Shown: positions 1-7,657 of the stretch, piece by piece
How positions within the stretch are numbered: the first letter of the stretch is position 1
Layout of the letters: every line of letters starts with the position of its first letter
NCBI GenBank assembly: GCA_028702245.1
Contig: JAQVPE010000011.1
Coordinates: 1 to 12,102, forward strand
From: Candidatus Izemoplasmatales bacterium
GTDB lineage: Bacteria; Bacillota_I; Bacilli_A; Izemoplasmatales; Hujiaoplasmataceae
Reading direction: 5' to 3'
DNA: 12,102 nucleotides
Notes under the pieces: model-generated
Databases searched by the model: none
What the model saw: the letters and a program-made list of their open reading frames with translations, nothing else
What the model was told of the DNA's origin: nothing
Program-made: the position numbers and the translations under genes

Positions 1-279
1 CCATTGAAACAAGAAAACATGTCGAACGGAAAAGCCTTTTTGTATGGATCTTTAAGCGGCATAGTGGAACCTGTCTTCGCTGCCGTCGGTCTCGTGCTTG
101 CTTCTCAGCTCACGATGATCATGCCTTGGTTTCTTGCCCTTGCCGCAGGAGCGATGATCTATGTTGTCGTTGAAGAGTTGATCCCCGAGGCTCATTTAGG
201 AGAACACTCCAATATTGGCACGATTGCGGTTATGATCGGCTTTGTCGTAATGATGATCCTCGATGTCGCTTTGGGATAA
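1..279 (+). CDS. ZIP-family metal (zinc-type) transporter, 3' end only
   Basis: The reading frame is open from base 1, so the gene begins outside the window and only about 92 C-terminal residues are visible. The segment AFLYGSLSGIVEPV, followed by a membrane helix ending in AAGAMIYVVVEELIPEAH and a last helix IGTIAVMIGFVVMMILDVAL, is characteristic of the last three transmembrane segments of GufA/ZupT-type ZIP transporters. In these proteins the EELIPE segment of transmembrane helix 5 contributes to the metal site. The partner HNxPEG motif of helix 4 would lie upstream. The family moves divalent cations such as zinc or iron across the inner membrane, but the substrate here cannot be read from the fragment. 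The TTG at base 4 is in frame but is not a credible start, because the preceding helices would be missing. The next gene starts 4 nt after the stop, which suggests co-transcription. Confidence 0.88.
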   Translation, partial: PLKQENMSNGKAFLYGSLSGIVEPVFAAVGLVLASQLTMIMPWFLALAAGAMIYVVVEELIPEAHLGEHSNIGTIAVMIGFVVMMILDVALG

Positions 280-283
280 GACA

Positions 284-985
284 ATGATCATTCCCGAAAT
301 TCTCTTTGAGGATAACCAAATCCTCGTCGCCCTGAAACCCCCAGGCATCTTATCGCAAGAAGCTTCTTTAGATGCCGAGGATATGCTGACAATCCTGAAG
401 CAGTATCTCAAGAGGAAGTACAATAAACCCGGCAATGTCTTCTTGGGTCTTGTTCACCGTCTCGATCACAACACCGGTGGGATCATGGTTTTCGCCAAGA
501 CATCTAAGGCGGCTTCACGCCTTTCTAACTCGATAAGACTTGGCGAATTTGAAAAAACCTATCTCGCAGTTATCGAAGGTGAAATCAAAACTGGTTCCAG
601 CGGTGAGTTTCTGGACTACCTAAATAAAGACAATCAACAACTTAAGGCATTCACATCTGTCAAAGAACAAGGAAAACAAGCCAAGTTATCTTATCGATCA
701 ATTGCGCAATCGACGCTTGCCGATATCAAGACCACTTTGATCGAAGTAAGTCTTGAAACCGGTCGGTTTCATCAGATCAGAGCGCAGTTTGCTAGCAGGC
801 GTTATCCCTTGTTGAACGACATCAAGTATGGCGCAAAACCGGTTGCAAACAATGACCTAATCGCCCTTTGGGCTTATAAACTCGCCTTTAAACACCCGGT
901 TTCAGGTGAATGGCTGACGTTTCGCAAGGAACCACAAAACAGACTATTTGATGCATATTCTGACATTATCAGTCAATTGAACTAA
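284..985 (+). CDS. RluA-family pseudouridine synthase
   Basis: This is a 233-residue enzyme of the RluA/RluD family, which isomerises uridine to pseudouridine in rRNA or tRNA. Visible motifs are the N-terminal ILFEDNQILVALKPPG, the catalytic loop HRLDHNTGG with the nucleophilic Asp at residue 61, and GRFHQIRAQF at about residues 160-169, which matches the conserved GRxHQIR motif. There is no N-terminal S4 RNA-binding domain, as in the short single-domain members. The ATG at 284 is preferred over the in-frame ATG at 263: family members begin just before the I-x-x-E-D-N segment, and 284 lies 4 nt after the ZIP stop rather than inside it. The ribosome binding site is weak, so coupling to the upstream gene is likely. 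The target uridine is not predictable from sequence. galM follows after 14 nt, so this RNA enzyme appears to share a transcript with sugar genes. Confidence 0.9.
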   Translation: MIIPEILFEDNQILVALKPPGILSQEASLDAEDMLTILKQYLKRKYNKPGNVFLGLVHRLDHNTGGIMVFAKTSKAASRLSNSIRLGEFEKTYLAVIEGEIKTGSSGEFLDYLNKDNQQLKAFTSVKEQGKQAKLSYRSIAQSTLADIKTTLIEVSLETGRFHQIRAQFASRRYPLLNDIKYGAKPVANNDLIALWAYKLAFKHPVSGEWLTFRKEPQNRLFDAYSDIISQLN

Positions 986-999
986 AGGAGCAACTACCC

Positions 1000-2001
1000 A
1001 TGATTAAAATCAGTCCCCTGGATAACAACATAAGGGAAATTACTGTAAAACGGCCAAATGAGGAGATCTTCACTTTTATCACCTTGGGAGCGACTTGGGT
1101 CCGTTGGCAAAGCAAGGACGGCAACGATCTCATAGCTAGATACCAAGACTATGCTGATTATGCCTCCCCCGGACTATACCTCGGCAATACGATCGGACCG
1201 CTTGCGGGCAGAGTCGCCTCAGGCAAGTTCACTTTGGGTAAAAAGGAATATAAACTTACGAAAGGTGAAGCTTTGTTGCACGGAGGCAATCTTGGCTTTT
1301 CCTTTGAAAACTTTGATATCGACTATATTTCCAATCAACCAAAGGAAACTGTGGTCTGTTTCAAACTTCACTATGACAAAAAAGAATATCCGGGGGTTAT
1401 CGATCTGAGAGTCAGTTATCATCTGTTTCCTAATGAAGTCCGAATCAACTATCTCGCTACCACGAGTTCTTTGACGGCTCTCAACATCACAAACCATGCC
1501 TATTTCAATCTTTCCGGCGACTTTTCAAAACCGATTGATCATGAATTATTGCTTAATGCCAATAAGGTTGTCATCCCCGATTCAATGATGATCGGCGGCG
1601 AAATCAAAGATGTCAAAGACACGGTTCACGACTTCACGAAAACTCGCAAACTGAGCGACGCCTACAACAACAAAGAACTGAAAGACTCGATCACCAAAGG
1701 AATAGACCATTATTATCTGCTTTCCGATAAAAGGCCATTTGCTCTTGAACTCACATCCAAAAGAGCCAATAAACGCTTGATCGTTGACACTTCGTATCCC
1801 GGAGTCGTGCTCTATTCAACAAATGACCAAAGAGATCGACCGATCCAATCGGGTGAATTGATAGCCATCAATGGTGCTTTGGCGATCGAACCGCAATTTA
1901 TGAGCAACGCCGTCAATGATGCCCGCTTCAAGGGATTCCCTCTCAAAAAAGGCGAGACCTACGATCATTACATCAGTTATCGATTGGAGGCGTTCAAGTG
2001 A
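1000..2001 (+). CDS. galM: Galactose mutarotase (aldose 1-epimerase)
   Basis: This 333-residue protein has the usual length for GalM, which interconverts alpha and beta anomers of galactose or glucose so that galactokinase receives the alpha form. Landmarks are GPLAGRVASGKF (residues 66-77), HGG with His94, NHAYFNL with the probable catalytic acid His166, GIDHYYL with substrate-contacting Asp236, and AIEPQF with the probable catalytic base Glu297. This order and spacing match the well-studied Lactococcus enzyme. The start is set by AAAGGAG at 984-990, 9 nt before the ATG; this ribosome binding site begins within the stop of the upstream gene. The stop overlaps the start of galE in a GTGA arrangement. 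No signal peptide is seen, so the protein should be cytoplasmic. It heads the Leloir block galM-galE-galT. Confidence 0.95.
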   Translation: MIKISPLDNNIREITVKRPNEEIFTFITLGATWVRWQSKDGNDLIARYQDYADYASPGLYLGNTIGPLAGRVASGKFTLGKKEYKLTKGEALLHGGNLGFSFENFDIDYISNQPKETVVCFKLHYDKKEYPGVIDLRVSYHLFPNEVRINYLATTSSLTALNITNHAYFNLSGDFSKPIDHELLLNANKVVIPDSMMIGGEIKDVKDTVHDFTKTRKLSDAYNNKELKDSITKGIDHYYLLSDKRPFALELTSKRANKRLIVDTSYPGVVLYSTNDQRDRPIQSGELIAINGALAIEPQFMSNAVNDARFKGFPLKKGETYDHYISYRLEAFK

Positions 2002-2984
2002 AAATATTGGTGCTGGGGGGCGCGGGATACATCGGTAGCCATTTCGTCAAAAAGGCGATCATGGACAATCATGAAGTTGTTGTCGTTGACAATCTAACAA
2101 CCGGACACCTTCAAGCCGTCCCTAAAGAAGCCGTATTTTATAACGTCGATATCCGTGATGAGGAACGCCTTGACCGGGTTTTCGTGTATCATCACATTGA
2201 TGCTTGCGTCCACTTTGCGGCCAACTCGCTGGTTGCCGAATCGATGATAAATCCGCTTATGTATTTCAATAACAACGTCAGCGGCACGATCGTGTTACTT
2301 AGGACAATGGCAAAGCACAATGTCAAACGGATCGTTTTTTCATCGAGCGCTGCCGTTTATGGAACTCACGATAAAATGCCTCTTGTCGAAAGCGATGAGA
2401 CGCATCCGGAGAATCCTTATGGCGAATCAAAACTGATGATGGAGAAAATCATGGCTTGGACTGATAGAATCCATCAGATTCGTTATGCCAGTCTAAGGTA
2501 CTTTAACGTTGCCGGAGCTTCTTTTGATGCTTCGATCGGGGAAGACCATCGCCCGGAAACCCACTTGATACCTATCATTCTGCAAGTCCCGCTCGGGAAG
2601 CGGGATCAACTAACGATTTTTGGAAACGATTACCCAACGCCAGATGGAACTTGTATCCGCGACTATATCCACGTCGAAGATTTGATCGACGCCCACCTTT
2701 TGGCGCTTGACTATGTCGATAAAAACGATCGCTCGGAGATTTTCAACCTTGGAAGCGAAAACGGCTATTCGAATATGGATATTCTTGATACTGCCAGAAA
2801 GATCACCGGAACAGAGATTCCTTTCAAATACGGCAAACGCAGACCAGGTGATCCTCCGAAGCTGATTGCCTCAAGCCAAAAAGCAACCCTGGTTCTTGGC
2901 TGGAAAAGACGGCATGGAATCGAAGAAATCATCGCTTCGGCATGGGCTTTTCACAAGACCCATCCCGACGGTTACAAGGAGTAG
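1998..2984 (+). CDS. galE: UDP-glucose 4-epimerase
   Basis: This 328-residue protein is an extended short-chain dehydrogenase that interconverts UDP-galactose and UDP-glucose with bound NAD. The N-terminus VLGGAGYIGSHF carries the GxxGxxG dinucleotide motif (residues 7-13). SSSAAVYG (115-122) supplies the active-site Ser, and Tyr141 and Lys145 in PYGESK form the YxxxK catalytic pair. LRYFNVAGA, IRDYIHVEDL and RRPGDPP are typical GalE signatures. The start is GTG at 1998, overlapping the galM stop by 4 nt, with GGAGG at 1986-1990 and a 7-nt spacer. This arrangement is typical of translational coupling. UDP-N-acetyl sugars could also be substrates, since specificity cannot be judged by eye. The enzyme regenerates UDP-glucose for the GalT reaction. 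Confidence 0.96.
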   Translation: MKILVLGGAGYIGSHFVKKAIMDNHEVVVVDNLTTGHLQAVPKEAVFYNVDIRDEERLDRVFVYHHIDACVHFAANSLVAESMINPLMYFNNNVSGTIVLLRTMAKHNVKRIVFSSSAAVYGTHDKMPLVESDETHPENPYGESKLMMEKIMAWTDRIHQIRYASLRYFNVAGASFDASIGEDHRPETHLIPIILQVPLGKRDQLTIFGNDYPTPDGTCIRDYIHVEDLIDAHLLALDYVDKNDRSEIFNLGSENGYSNMDILDTARKITGTEIPFKYGKRRPGDPPKLIASSQKATLVLGWKRRHGIEEIIASAWAFHKTHPDGYKE

Positions 2985-2986
2985 TC

Positions 2987-4465
2987 ATGATGAACCGACT
3001 GATAAACCAATTGCTGGCGTATGCTTTATACAAACAATTGATCACAGAACATGATTATGAGTATGCCGCCAACGCTCTCATCTATTTGCTGCAACTAGAC
3101 CGCTTCGAAAAGGAAGACCTCGGTTCTGAACAAATCGACTATTTTGCGGTGATGGACAAAATCCTTGATCAGGCAGTAGAGGAAAACATCATTGAAGACT
3201 CGATCGCGTCCAGGGATAATTTTGAAGCAAAACTGATGGATGTTTTTCTGCCAAAACCAAGCGAATTGGATCGTCGATTTTATGAACTCTACAAAAAGGG
3301 GCCATTAACGGCAACCAACTACTTCTTCAAACTCTCGCAAGACATCAATTATATCAAAACAAGACGGATCGCGAATAATATCTCGTTCGTTTATCAAGGA
3401 AAGTATGGGCCTTTACAAATCACAATCAACCTCTCCAAACCGGAAAAAGACCCCAAAACCATCGCCAAGAGTCGAGACAAAAAGGAAACCGGATACCCAA
3501 AATGCGCACTTTGCATGGAAAATGTCGGATTCTACGGAAGCGATAACCTCGCTCCAAGAAGCAACCACCGCGTCATCACAATTACGCTGAATCACGAGAA
3601 AGACGCATGGGGATTTCAATATTCGCCCTATCAATATTTTAACGAGCATTCAATCGTGCTGAAGAAAGACCATATTCCCATGAAGGTTGATCACACTACT
3701 TTTGACGAACTGATCGATTTCATTAATAAGTTTCCCCATTATCTGATGGGTTCAAACGCCGGTTTGCCGATTGTCGGCGGCTCGATCCTGTCTCATTACC
3801 ACTTTCAAGGCGGAAGATCTGCTTTTCCGATTGAAAAAGCCCGGGTTCTTCAAAGTTACAAAAAAGGCAGAGTTCGCATCCAAGCGTTAGATTGGCCGGT
3901 ATCGACAATCAAGGTCTCTGGCAACAACGAAAATGCCGTTTTGGACATGGTCAAGCAGATCTATGACAATTGGAACGTCTATGACAACCCGGGACTTGAC
4001 ATTCTCCACCAGACGACTGAAAGCCACAACGCGATGACCCCGATTGTTAAATTGAATGGGGCCGACTATGACTTCTATCTGGTATTGCGCAACAATCGAG
4101 CAACCGAACTTCGTCCGTACGGGCTTTTTCATCCAAAAGAGGAACTCTTTCATATCAAAAAAGAAAACATCGGTTTGATCGAAGTCATGGGACTGGCGAT
4201 TCTGCCGGGAAGACTCAAGACGGAAATCGATCTGATCAAACACTGTTTTGTGGATGGAGCCGATCCCTCTTTAATCCCGGATCTAAAGAAACATCTGCCC
4301 TGGATCGAAGCAATCAAAGACGGTGCTAATAATACTGACGATCTTGATCTGTACCTCGAAGCTGAAATCGGCAAGGTTTTTGAAGAAGTGCTTGAAGACT
4401 GCGGTGTTTTCAAAGCCAAGGACAAAGAAGCCTTCCTAAGGTTTGTGGAAGCTGCCATTTACTAA
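2987..4465 (+). CDS. galT: UTP--hexose-1-phosphate / galactose-1-phosphate uridylyltransferase, class II
   Basis: This 492-residue protein has the length and layout of the Bacillota-type (class II) GalT, which is much larger than the roughly 350-residue enterobacterial enzyme. It transfers UMP between UDP-glucose and galactose-1-phosphate. Visible hallmarks are YPKCALCMENVGFYG (170-184), the HSIVLKKDHIPM segment, and SHYHFQGG (269-276), where the HxHxQ active site should use His272 as nucleophile. The C-terminal half contains LVLRNNRATELRPYGLFHP, as is typical of the family. The reading frame is open back to 2942, but AAGGAG at 2976-2981 selects the ATG at 2987 (5-nt spacer; another ATG follows at 2990), only 2 nt after the galE stop. 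It ends the galMET block. No convincing terminator separates it from proS. Confidence 0.95.
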   Translation: MMNRLINQLLAYALYKQLITEHDYEYAANALIYLLQLDRFEKEDLGSEQIDYFAVMDKILDQAVEENIIEDSIASRDNFEAKLMDVFLPKPSELDRRFYELYKKGPLTATNYFFKLSQDINYIKTRRIANNISFVYQGKYGPLQITINLSKPEKDPKTIAKSRDKKETGYPKCALCMENVGFYGSDNLAPRSNHRVITITLNHEKDAWGFQYSPYQYFNEHSIVLKKDHIPMKVDHTTFDELIDFINKFPHYLMGSNAGLPIVGGSILSHYHFQGGRSAFPIEKARVLQSYKKGRVRIQALDWPVSTIKVSGNNENAVLDMVKQIYDNWNVYDNPGLDILHQTTESHNAMTPIVKLNGADYDFYLVLRNNRATELRPYGLFHPKEELFHIKKENIGLIEVMGLAILPGRLKTEIDLIKHCFVDGADPSLIPDLKKHLPWIEAIKDGANNTDDLDLYLEAEIGKVFEEVLEDCGVFKAKDKEAFLRFVEAAIY

Positions 4466-4495
4466 AAAATAGTGGATGCGGAGCCCCTTGGTCCA

Positions 4496-4504
4496 TGATA
4501 TAAT
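4496..4504 (+). promoter_or_regulatory. Extended -10 promoter for proS
   Basis: The sequence TGATATAAT combines a perfect -10 hexamer TATAAT (4499-4504) with an upstream TGn extension. No good -35 hexamer lies 16-18 bp upstream (4476-4481 reads ATGCGG), which fits an extended -10 promoter. Transcription would begin near 4511, leaving a leader of about 20 nt. GAGG at 4519-4522 lies 9 nt before the proS ATG. Because no hairpin terminator is visible after galT, proS may also receive read-through from the gal block. Confidence 0.6.
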
Positions 4505-4531
4505 GAAATAACGACAACGAGGTGATGAATA

Positions 4532-5968
4532 ATGGCCAATGACAAATTGGTTAAGGAAATAACATCAAGGGACGTCGATTTTGCCAAATGGTATACCGAC
4601 GTCTGCAAAAAAGCGGAACTGATGGACTATTCCGATGCGAAGGGTTTTATCATCTATCGCCCGTACGGCTACAGCATTTGGGAAAACATCCAAGCGTTTT
4701 TAAATGGTCTCTTAAAAGAAACCGGCCATGAAAACGTCTATTTCCCACTGGTAATCCCGGAATCATTATTCCAAAAAGAAGCCGATCACGTCGAAGGCTT
4801 CGCTCCAGAAACCGCAATCATCACGATCGGCGGCAAGGAAGAACTGACCGAAAGGCTGATTATCAGGCCAACTTCGGAAGTCTTGTTCTGCGACCACTAT
4901 GCCAAGGTCGTTTCATCATACCGTGATTTGCCAAAGAAATACAATCAGTGGTGCAGTGTTGTTAGATGGGAGAAGACTACCCGTCCGTTCTTGCGAGGAT
5001 CTGAGTTTTTATGGCAAGAAGGACATACGATCCACGCGACCGAGGAAGAAGCTCGGGCAGAAACACTTGGCATTCTCGACCTTTATAACCAAATCGGCAC
5101 CGATTTACTCGCAATCCCCTTTATCCGTGGACGAAAAACCGATAAGGAAAAGTTTGCCGGAGCCGAAGAAACCTACGCCATCGAAGCTTTGATGCATGAC
5201 AACAAAGCGCTCCAAAGCGGGACGACCCACTATTTTGGAACCGGATTCGCTGAAGCTTTCAACATCCAGTTCCAAGACAAAGACAAAGTTTTAAAACACG
5301 TCTATCAAACATCTTGGGGCGTTTCGACTCGCTTGATCGGCGCGATCATCATGGTCCATGGCGATGATAACGGTTTAGTTCTTCCGCCGTATGCCGCCCC
5401 GATCCAAGTCATGATCGTTCCCATCCAGCAAACGAAACCGGGTGTTATGGAAGCATCATCCAAACTGAGAGACGAGCTTAAAATCTCTGGTTATCGGGTT
5501 CGGATCGACGATTCCGACAAGTCGCCGGGCTGGAAGTTCGCTGATTCAGAAATGAAGGGTATTCCAATCCGGATCGAGATCGGTCCGCGGGACTTGGAAA
5601 TGAACCAGTGCCTTCTGGCTATCAGACATAATGGCGAAAAGATGGCGGTTCCTCTAAATAATGTTACGGAAATGATGGCCGAATTGTTTAAAGATATCCA
5701 TGATAAAATGTATGAAAAAGCTAAAAGGCATGTCGATAAGAACACCCAAGTCGTCACCGACTATGAAACCTTTAAACGCTTGATGGCCGAAAATGCCGGC
5801 TACATCAAAATGATGTGGTGCGGCGATGAAGCCTGTGAAAACAAGATTAAAGAAGACACAGCCGCTACTGCCAGATGCATTCCTTTTGAGCAAGAGCACC
5901 TGGGAGACGTTTGCCCAGTTTGCGGCAAAAAAGCGAAACAGATGGTTCTCTTCGCCAAGGCTTATTGA
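4532..5968 (+). CDS. proS: Prolyl-tRNA synthetase, archaeal/eukaryotic-like short form
   Basis: This 478-residue class II aminoacyl-tRNA synthetase charges tRNA-Pro. It is the short form: no editing (INS) domain is inserted between the catalytic motifs, and it has a C-terminal zinc-binding domain as in archaeal, eukaryotic, Mycoplasma and Borrelia enzymes. Motif 1 lies near GFIIYRPYGYSIWENIQ. Motif 2 is VVRWEKTTRPFLRGSEF, followed by LWQEGHTIHAT. Motif 3 is WGVSTRLIGAIIMVHGD. The anticodon-binding domain follows from about residue 290 (PIQVMIVPI onward). Near the C-terminus are MWCGDEACE and CPVCGKKA, four Cys that should bind zinc, and the family's terminal Tyr (AKAY). The start ATG has GAGG 9 nt upstream. 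It is probably monocistronic, with its own promoter and a terminator at 6106-6133. Confidence 0.96.
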   Translation: MANDKLVKEITSRDVDFAKWYTDVCKKAELMDYSDAKGFIIYRPYGYSIWENIQAFLNGLLKETGHENVYFPLVIPESLFQKEADHVEGFAPETAIITIGGKEELTERLIIRPTSEVLFCDHYAKVVSSYRDLPKKYNQWCSVVRWEKTTRPFLRGSEFLWQEGHTIHATEEEARAETLGILDLYNQIGTDLLAIPFIRGRKTDKEKFAGAEETYAIEALMHDNKALQSGTTHYFGTGFAEAFNIQFQDKDKVLKHVYQTSWGVSTRLIGAIIMVHGDDNGLVLPPYAAPIQVMIVPIQQTKPGVMEASSKLRDELKISGYRVRIDDSDKSPGWKFADSEMKGIPIRIEIGPRDLEMNQCLLAIRHNGEKMAVPLNNVTEMMAELFKDIHDKMYEKAKRHVDKNTQVVTDYETFKRLMAENAGYIKMMWCGDEACENKIKEDTAATARCIPFEQEHLGDVCPVCGKKAKQMVLFAKAY

Positions 5969-6105
5969 TCAACATTTTTATGATAATGACCGGTCTTAAT
6001 AGACATGAAAGCTTTAAAGACTATGAAATCAAATAAACAATAGCTTCGATTAACCAAAAGCAAGAAAGATAATCGAAATCGCTCGCAAACACCACCTAAT
6101 AAAAT

Positions 6106-6133
6106 CCGTCCTGAATCTTCAGGACGGTTTTTT
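6106..6133. terminator. Bidirectional intrinsic terminator between proS and the converging gene
   Basis: CCGTCCTGAA (6106-6115) is the exact reverse complement of TTCAGGACGG (6118-6127), giving a stable GC-rich stem with a tight loop. On the + strand it is followed by six T residues. On the minus strand it is followed by GATTTTATT, so it can also serve the converging DUF438 gene, whose TAA stop (6132-6134) lies in the T tract. The 5969-6105 stretch before it holds no gene. It has only a weak inverted repeat, TTCGATTA (6045-6052) and TAATCGAA (6070-6077). Confidence 0.9.
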
Positions 6134-7313
6134 ATTCCCAATCCAATAGACGCTTAACGCCTTGGTAATCGCCATATTCGGTGATATCCTCACTTGTTTC
6201 TAAAACGCCTCGGTATCGGCCGTGTTCATCTCTAACAGCCAAATAGCGGATCAACAGTTTATGGTCATTGTGATCAAACCAGAAAACAGCCTGATCTTTA
6301 GAACCATCGCGAAACCTTTTGATGATCTCTTCGACGATATGGACACTTTTTTCAGGATGACAGTTTCTGACTTCGCGCCCGATTGCCTGGGGCGTCCTTG
6401 GAAAATGCCTTGTCTTTTGCTCATTGTAGTATACGACCTTATCGAATTCATCCACATAGGTGATCGATATCGGCAGGTGTCCCATAATAAGCAAAAACTG
6501 TTCCAACGTGATTTTGCCGGAATTTGTCGTGATCGTTGATTCTTTCACTTCTATTGTCTTAGACGATCGATCTTTGTTGTAATCCTTTAGAAAAGCAAAA
6601 CCGATATCATAACAGCTCTGAAGCATTGCCTCTAATTGTTCATTCCCCATAACTTCACTCATCACCGGAAAAAGAATCGCATCCTCTTTTTGAATCAAAC
6701 CGGCCAATTCATAATAGTACTCCCCAATAGCTTTGATAAGGTCAGATAATGAATACGGATCGCTTCTTAATAGTTCTAAAAGCTTGTCTCTTTTTTCTAC
6801 AAGATCGTCATGAACGATCCACAATACTTTGAAAACAGCCGATTTCGGGAAAATAGCTTCCATGACCGGGAAGATGACGTTTTGCATCTTGATAAACTTC
6901 TTGTCAAGCTCCGCCATTTCACCAAGAAAATCTTCGATACTTCCCGTGGCTTTCTCGATTTGATCACGGGCAAGACTTGGTTTTAGGGCAAGAAGTCTCT
7001 CCATGATCGCTTCGTTCTCGAGAAGCAATAGCCTGATCAATGGCAATTTATTCCGGTCCCAGACATATGCGTTCAAGCCATGGGAAAACAAATTCACAAA
7101 CCGGCCTGCATGACGTCTGATCTCATCAATCGGCAACAAGCCTCCAAGCTCAAAATGGCTGATGTGGAACAGATCAAGCGGTTTCGCGCTCCTTAGAATC
7201 GCCTCGTATTCACGGTACAGGTCAACCTTGTTTTCGCCCATTAGATATCTTTTTAGAAATTTGTCTAATTTACTTTGGCGGTCAATATCAGCTTTGGTAG
7301 TGGTTGATAACAT
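6132..7313 (-). CDS. DUF438 / hemerythrin-like / PAS domain protein
   Basis: This 393-residue soluble protein has three regions. Residues about 12-85 resemble DUF438 (PIDEIRRHAGRFVNLFSHGL). Residues about 90-250 are helical and hemerythrin-like (LPLIRLLLLENEAI, KMQNVIFPVMEAIFP, KEDAILFPVMSEVM). Residues about 268-380 form a PAS_10-type domain with the family signature PISITYVDEFDKVVYYNE, IGREVRNCHPEKSVHIVEEI, FWFDHNDHKLLIRYLAVRDE and LETSEDIT. The family is thought to sense redox, oxygen or a small ligand; the function is not established. From memory of the family, the His residues usually seen in GHPxHTF and HYxRKEN are replaced here by NKLPLIR and KFIKMQN, so canonical di-iron binding is doubtful. 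The start ATG is supported by AAGGAGG (7321-7327) with a 7-nt spacer. No DNA-binding or kinase domain is attached. Confidence 0.85.
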   Translation of the reverse strand: MLSTTTKADIDRQSKLDKFLKRYLMGENKVDLYREYEAILRSAKPLDLFHISHFELGGLLPIDEIRRHAGRFVNLFSHGLNAYVWDRNKLPLIRLLLLENEAIMERLLALKPSLARDQIEKATGSIEDFLGEMAELDKKFIKMQNVIFPVMEAIFPKSAVFKVLWIVHDDLVEKRDKLLELLRSDPYSLSDLIKAIGEYYYELAGLIQKEDAILFPVMSEVMGNEQLEAMLQSCYDIGFAFLKDYNKDRSSKTIEVKESTITTNSGKITLEQFLLIMGHLPISITYVDEFDKVVYYNEQKTRHFPRTPQAIGREVRNCHPEKSVHIVEEIIKRFRDGSKDQAVFWFDHNDHKLLIRYLAVRDEHGRYRGVLETSEDITEYGDYQGVKRLLDWE

Positions 7314-7341
7314 TGTTGTGCCTCCTTAATCAGATAAGATA

Positions 7342-7347
7342 ATTATA
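7342..7347 (-). promoter_or_regulatory. Candidate -10 element of the DUF438/PAS gene
   Basis: Read on the minus strand these bases are a perfect TATAAT, within AGTTATAATTATC, about 30 nt before the start codon and 14 nt before the strong AAGGAGG ribosome binding site. The -35 region at the expected 16-18 bp distance (AAGACT-like) is poor and there is no TGn extension, so assignment rests on the -10 hexamer and its position. Confidence 0.4.
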
Positions 7348-7382
7348 ACTCAAAACACTGCAGTAGTCTTGTAGATACATAA

Positions 7383-7407
7383 AAGCTTGATCGTCATTAT
7401 CAAGCTT
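7383..7407 (-). repeat. Inverted repeat, possible weak minus-strand terminator
   Basis: AAGCTTGAT (7383-7391) and ATCAAGCTT (7399-7407) form a perfect 9-bp stem with a 7-nt loop. On the minus strand the stem runs into CTTTTATG, a short T tract, so it could end leftward transcription coming from the AT-rich region just upstream of the DUF438 promoter. The stem is AT-rich and the T tract short, so an operator or structural role is also possible. Confidence 0.4.
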
Positions 7408-7516
7408 AATGTTCTCTAAAATGTTAAATTGCTGTAGATGATAATACTGAATTGTCGAAAAAATCCGGACAAAAATGTTGGGTTTTGACAATTATTTATT
7501 ATGATATGGATCAACA

Positions 7517-7556
7517 ATGTTAATTCAAATCAAATTAACATCTAAATCAATTTGAT
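7517..7556. repeat. Two overlapping inverted repeats
   Basis: ATGTTAATT (7517-7525) pairs with AATTAACAT (7533-7541) around a 7-nt loop. ATCAAATT (7529-7536) pairs with AATTTGAT (7549-7556) around 12 nt. The two stems share bases 7533-7536 and cannot form together. They lie in the 294-bp gene-free stretch between the DUF438 gene and the tRNA fragment, in AT-rich DNA. No gene reads out of this stretch, so the purpose is unknown and chance is a fair alternative. Confidence 0.35.
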
Positions 7557-7607
7557 GTAATAACATAAGCAATATCAGTCCTCTTCAGGGCTATATCTAG
7601 GGGCTCG

Positions 7608-7657
7608 TGGTGGCTCAGGTCATAATCGAACTGGCGACACAAGGATTTTCAGTCGTT
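7608..7657 (-). pseudogene. 3' fragment of a tRNA-Phe gene (likely attachment-site scar)
   Basis: Read on the minus strand from 7683 to 7608, the sequence aligns without gaps to a standard 76-nt bacterial tRNA-Phe. The 3' part is clearly tRNA-like: an anticodon loop ACTGAAAATC containing GAA (tRNA positions 34-36), the run TTGTGTCG, a T loop TTCGATT, and the end TGAGCCACCA with an encoded CCA. Against a remembered consensus about 39 of 46 positions from the anticodon loop to CCA match. The 5' half (positions 1-26) has no D stem and cannot pair with the acceptor 3' strand. The retained part has one anticodon-stem mismatch and two T-stem mismatches. It is not a functional tRNA. Its 3' end points left toward conserved genes and its broken side points right toward AT-rich DNA, as expected of a tRNA 3' end displaced by an integrating element. 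Confidence 0.75.

Noticed and set aside
4..279. TTG at base 4 as the start of a complete 91-residue protein
   Set aside because: The frame is open to base 1 and the residues match the interior of a ZIP transporter, so the gene is cut by the window edge.
3413..4458. Minus-strand open frames inside galT
   Set aside because: They are shadows of a well-conserved coding frame and have no credible start context or family match.
5969..6105. Possible small RNA or gene between proS and the terminator
   Set aside because: Only a weak inverted repeat with a 17-nt spacer is present; no promoter, start context or RNA family signature was seen.
6222..6539. 105-codon + strand open frame opposite the PAS region
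   Set aside because: It lies antisense to conserved PAS-domain codons, has no ribosome binding site, and its translation resembles no protein family.
7485..7505. TTGACA followed by TATGAT-like bases as a + strand promoter
   Set aside because: The spacing between TTGACA (7485-7490) and the nearest -10-like hexamer (7500-7505) is only 9 bp, and no gene follows on the + strand.
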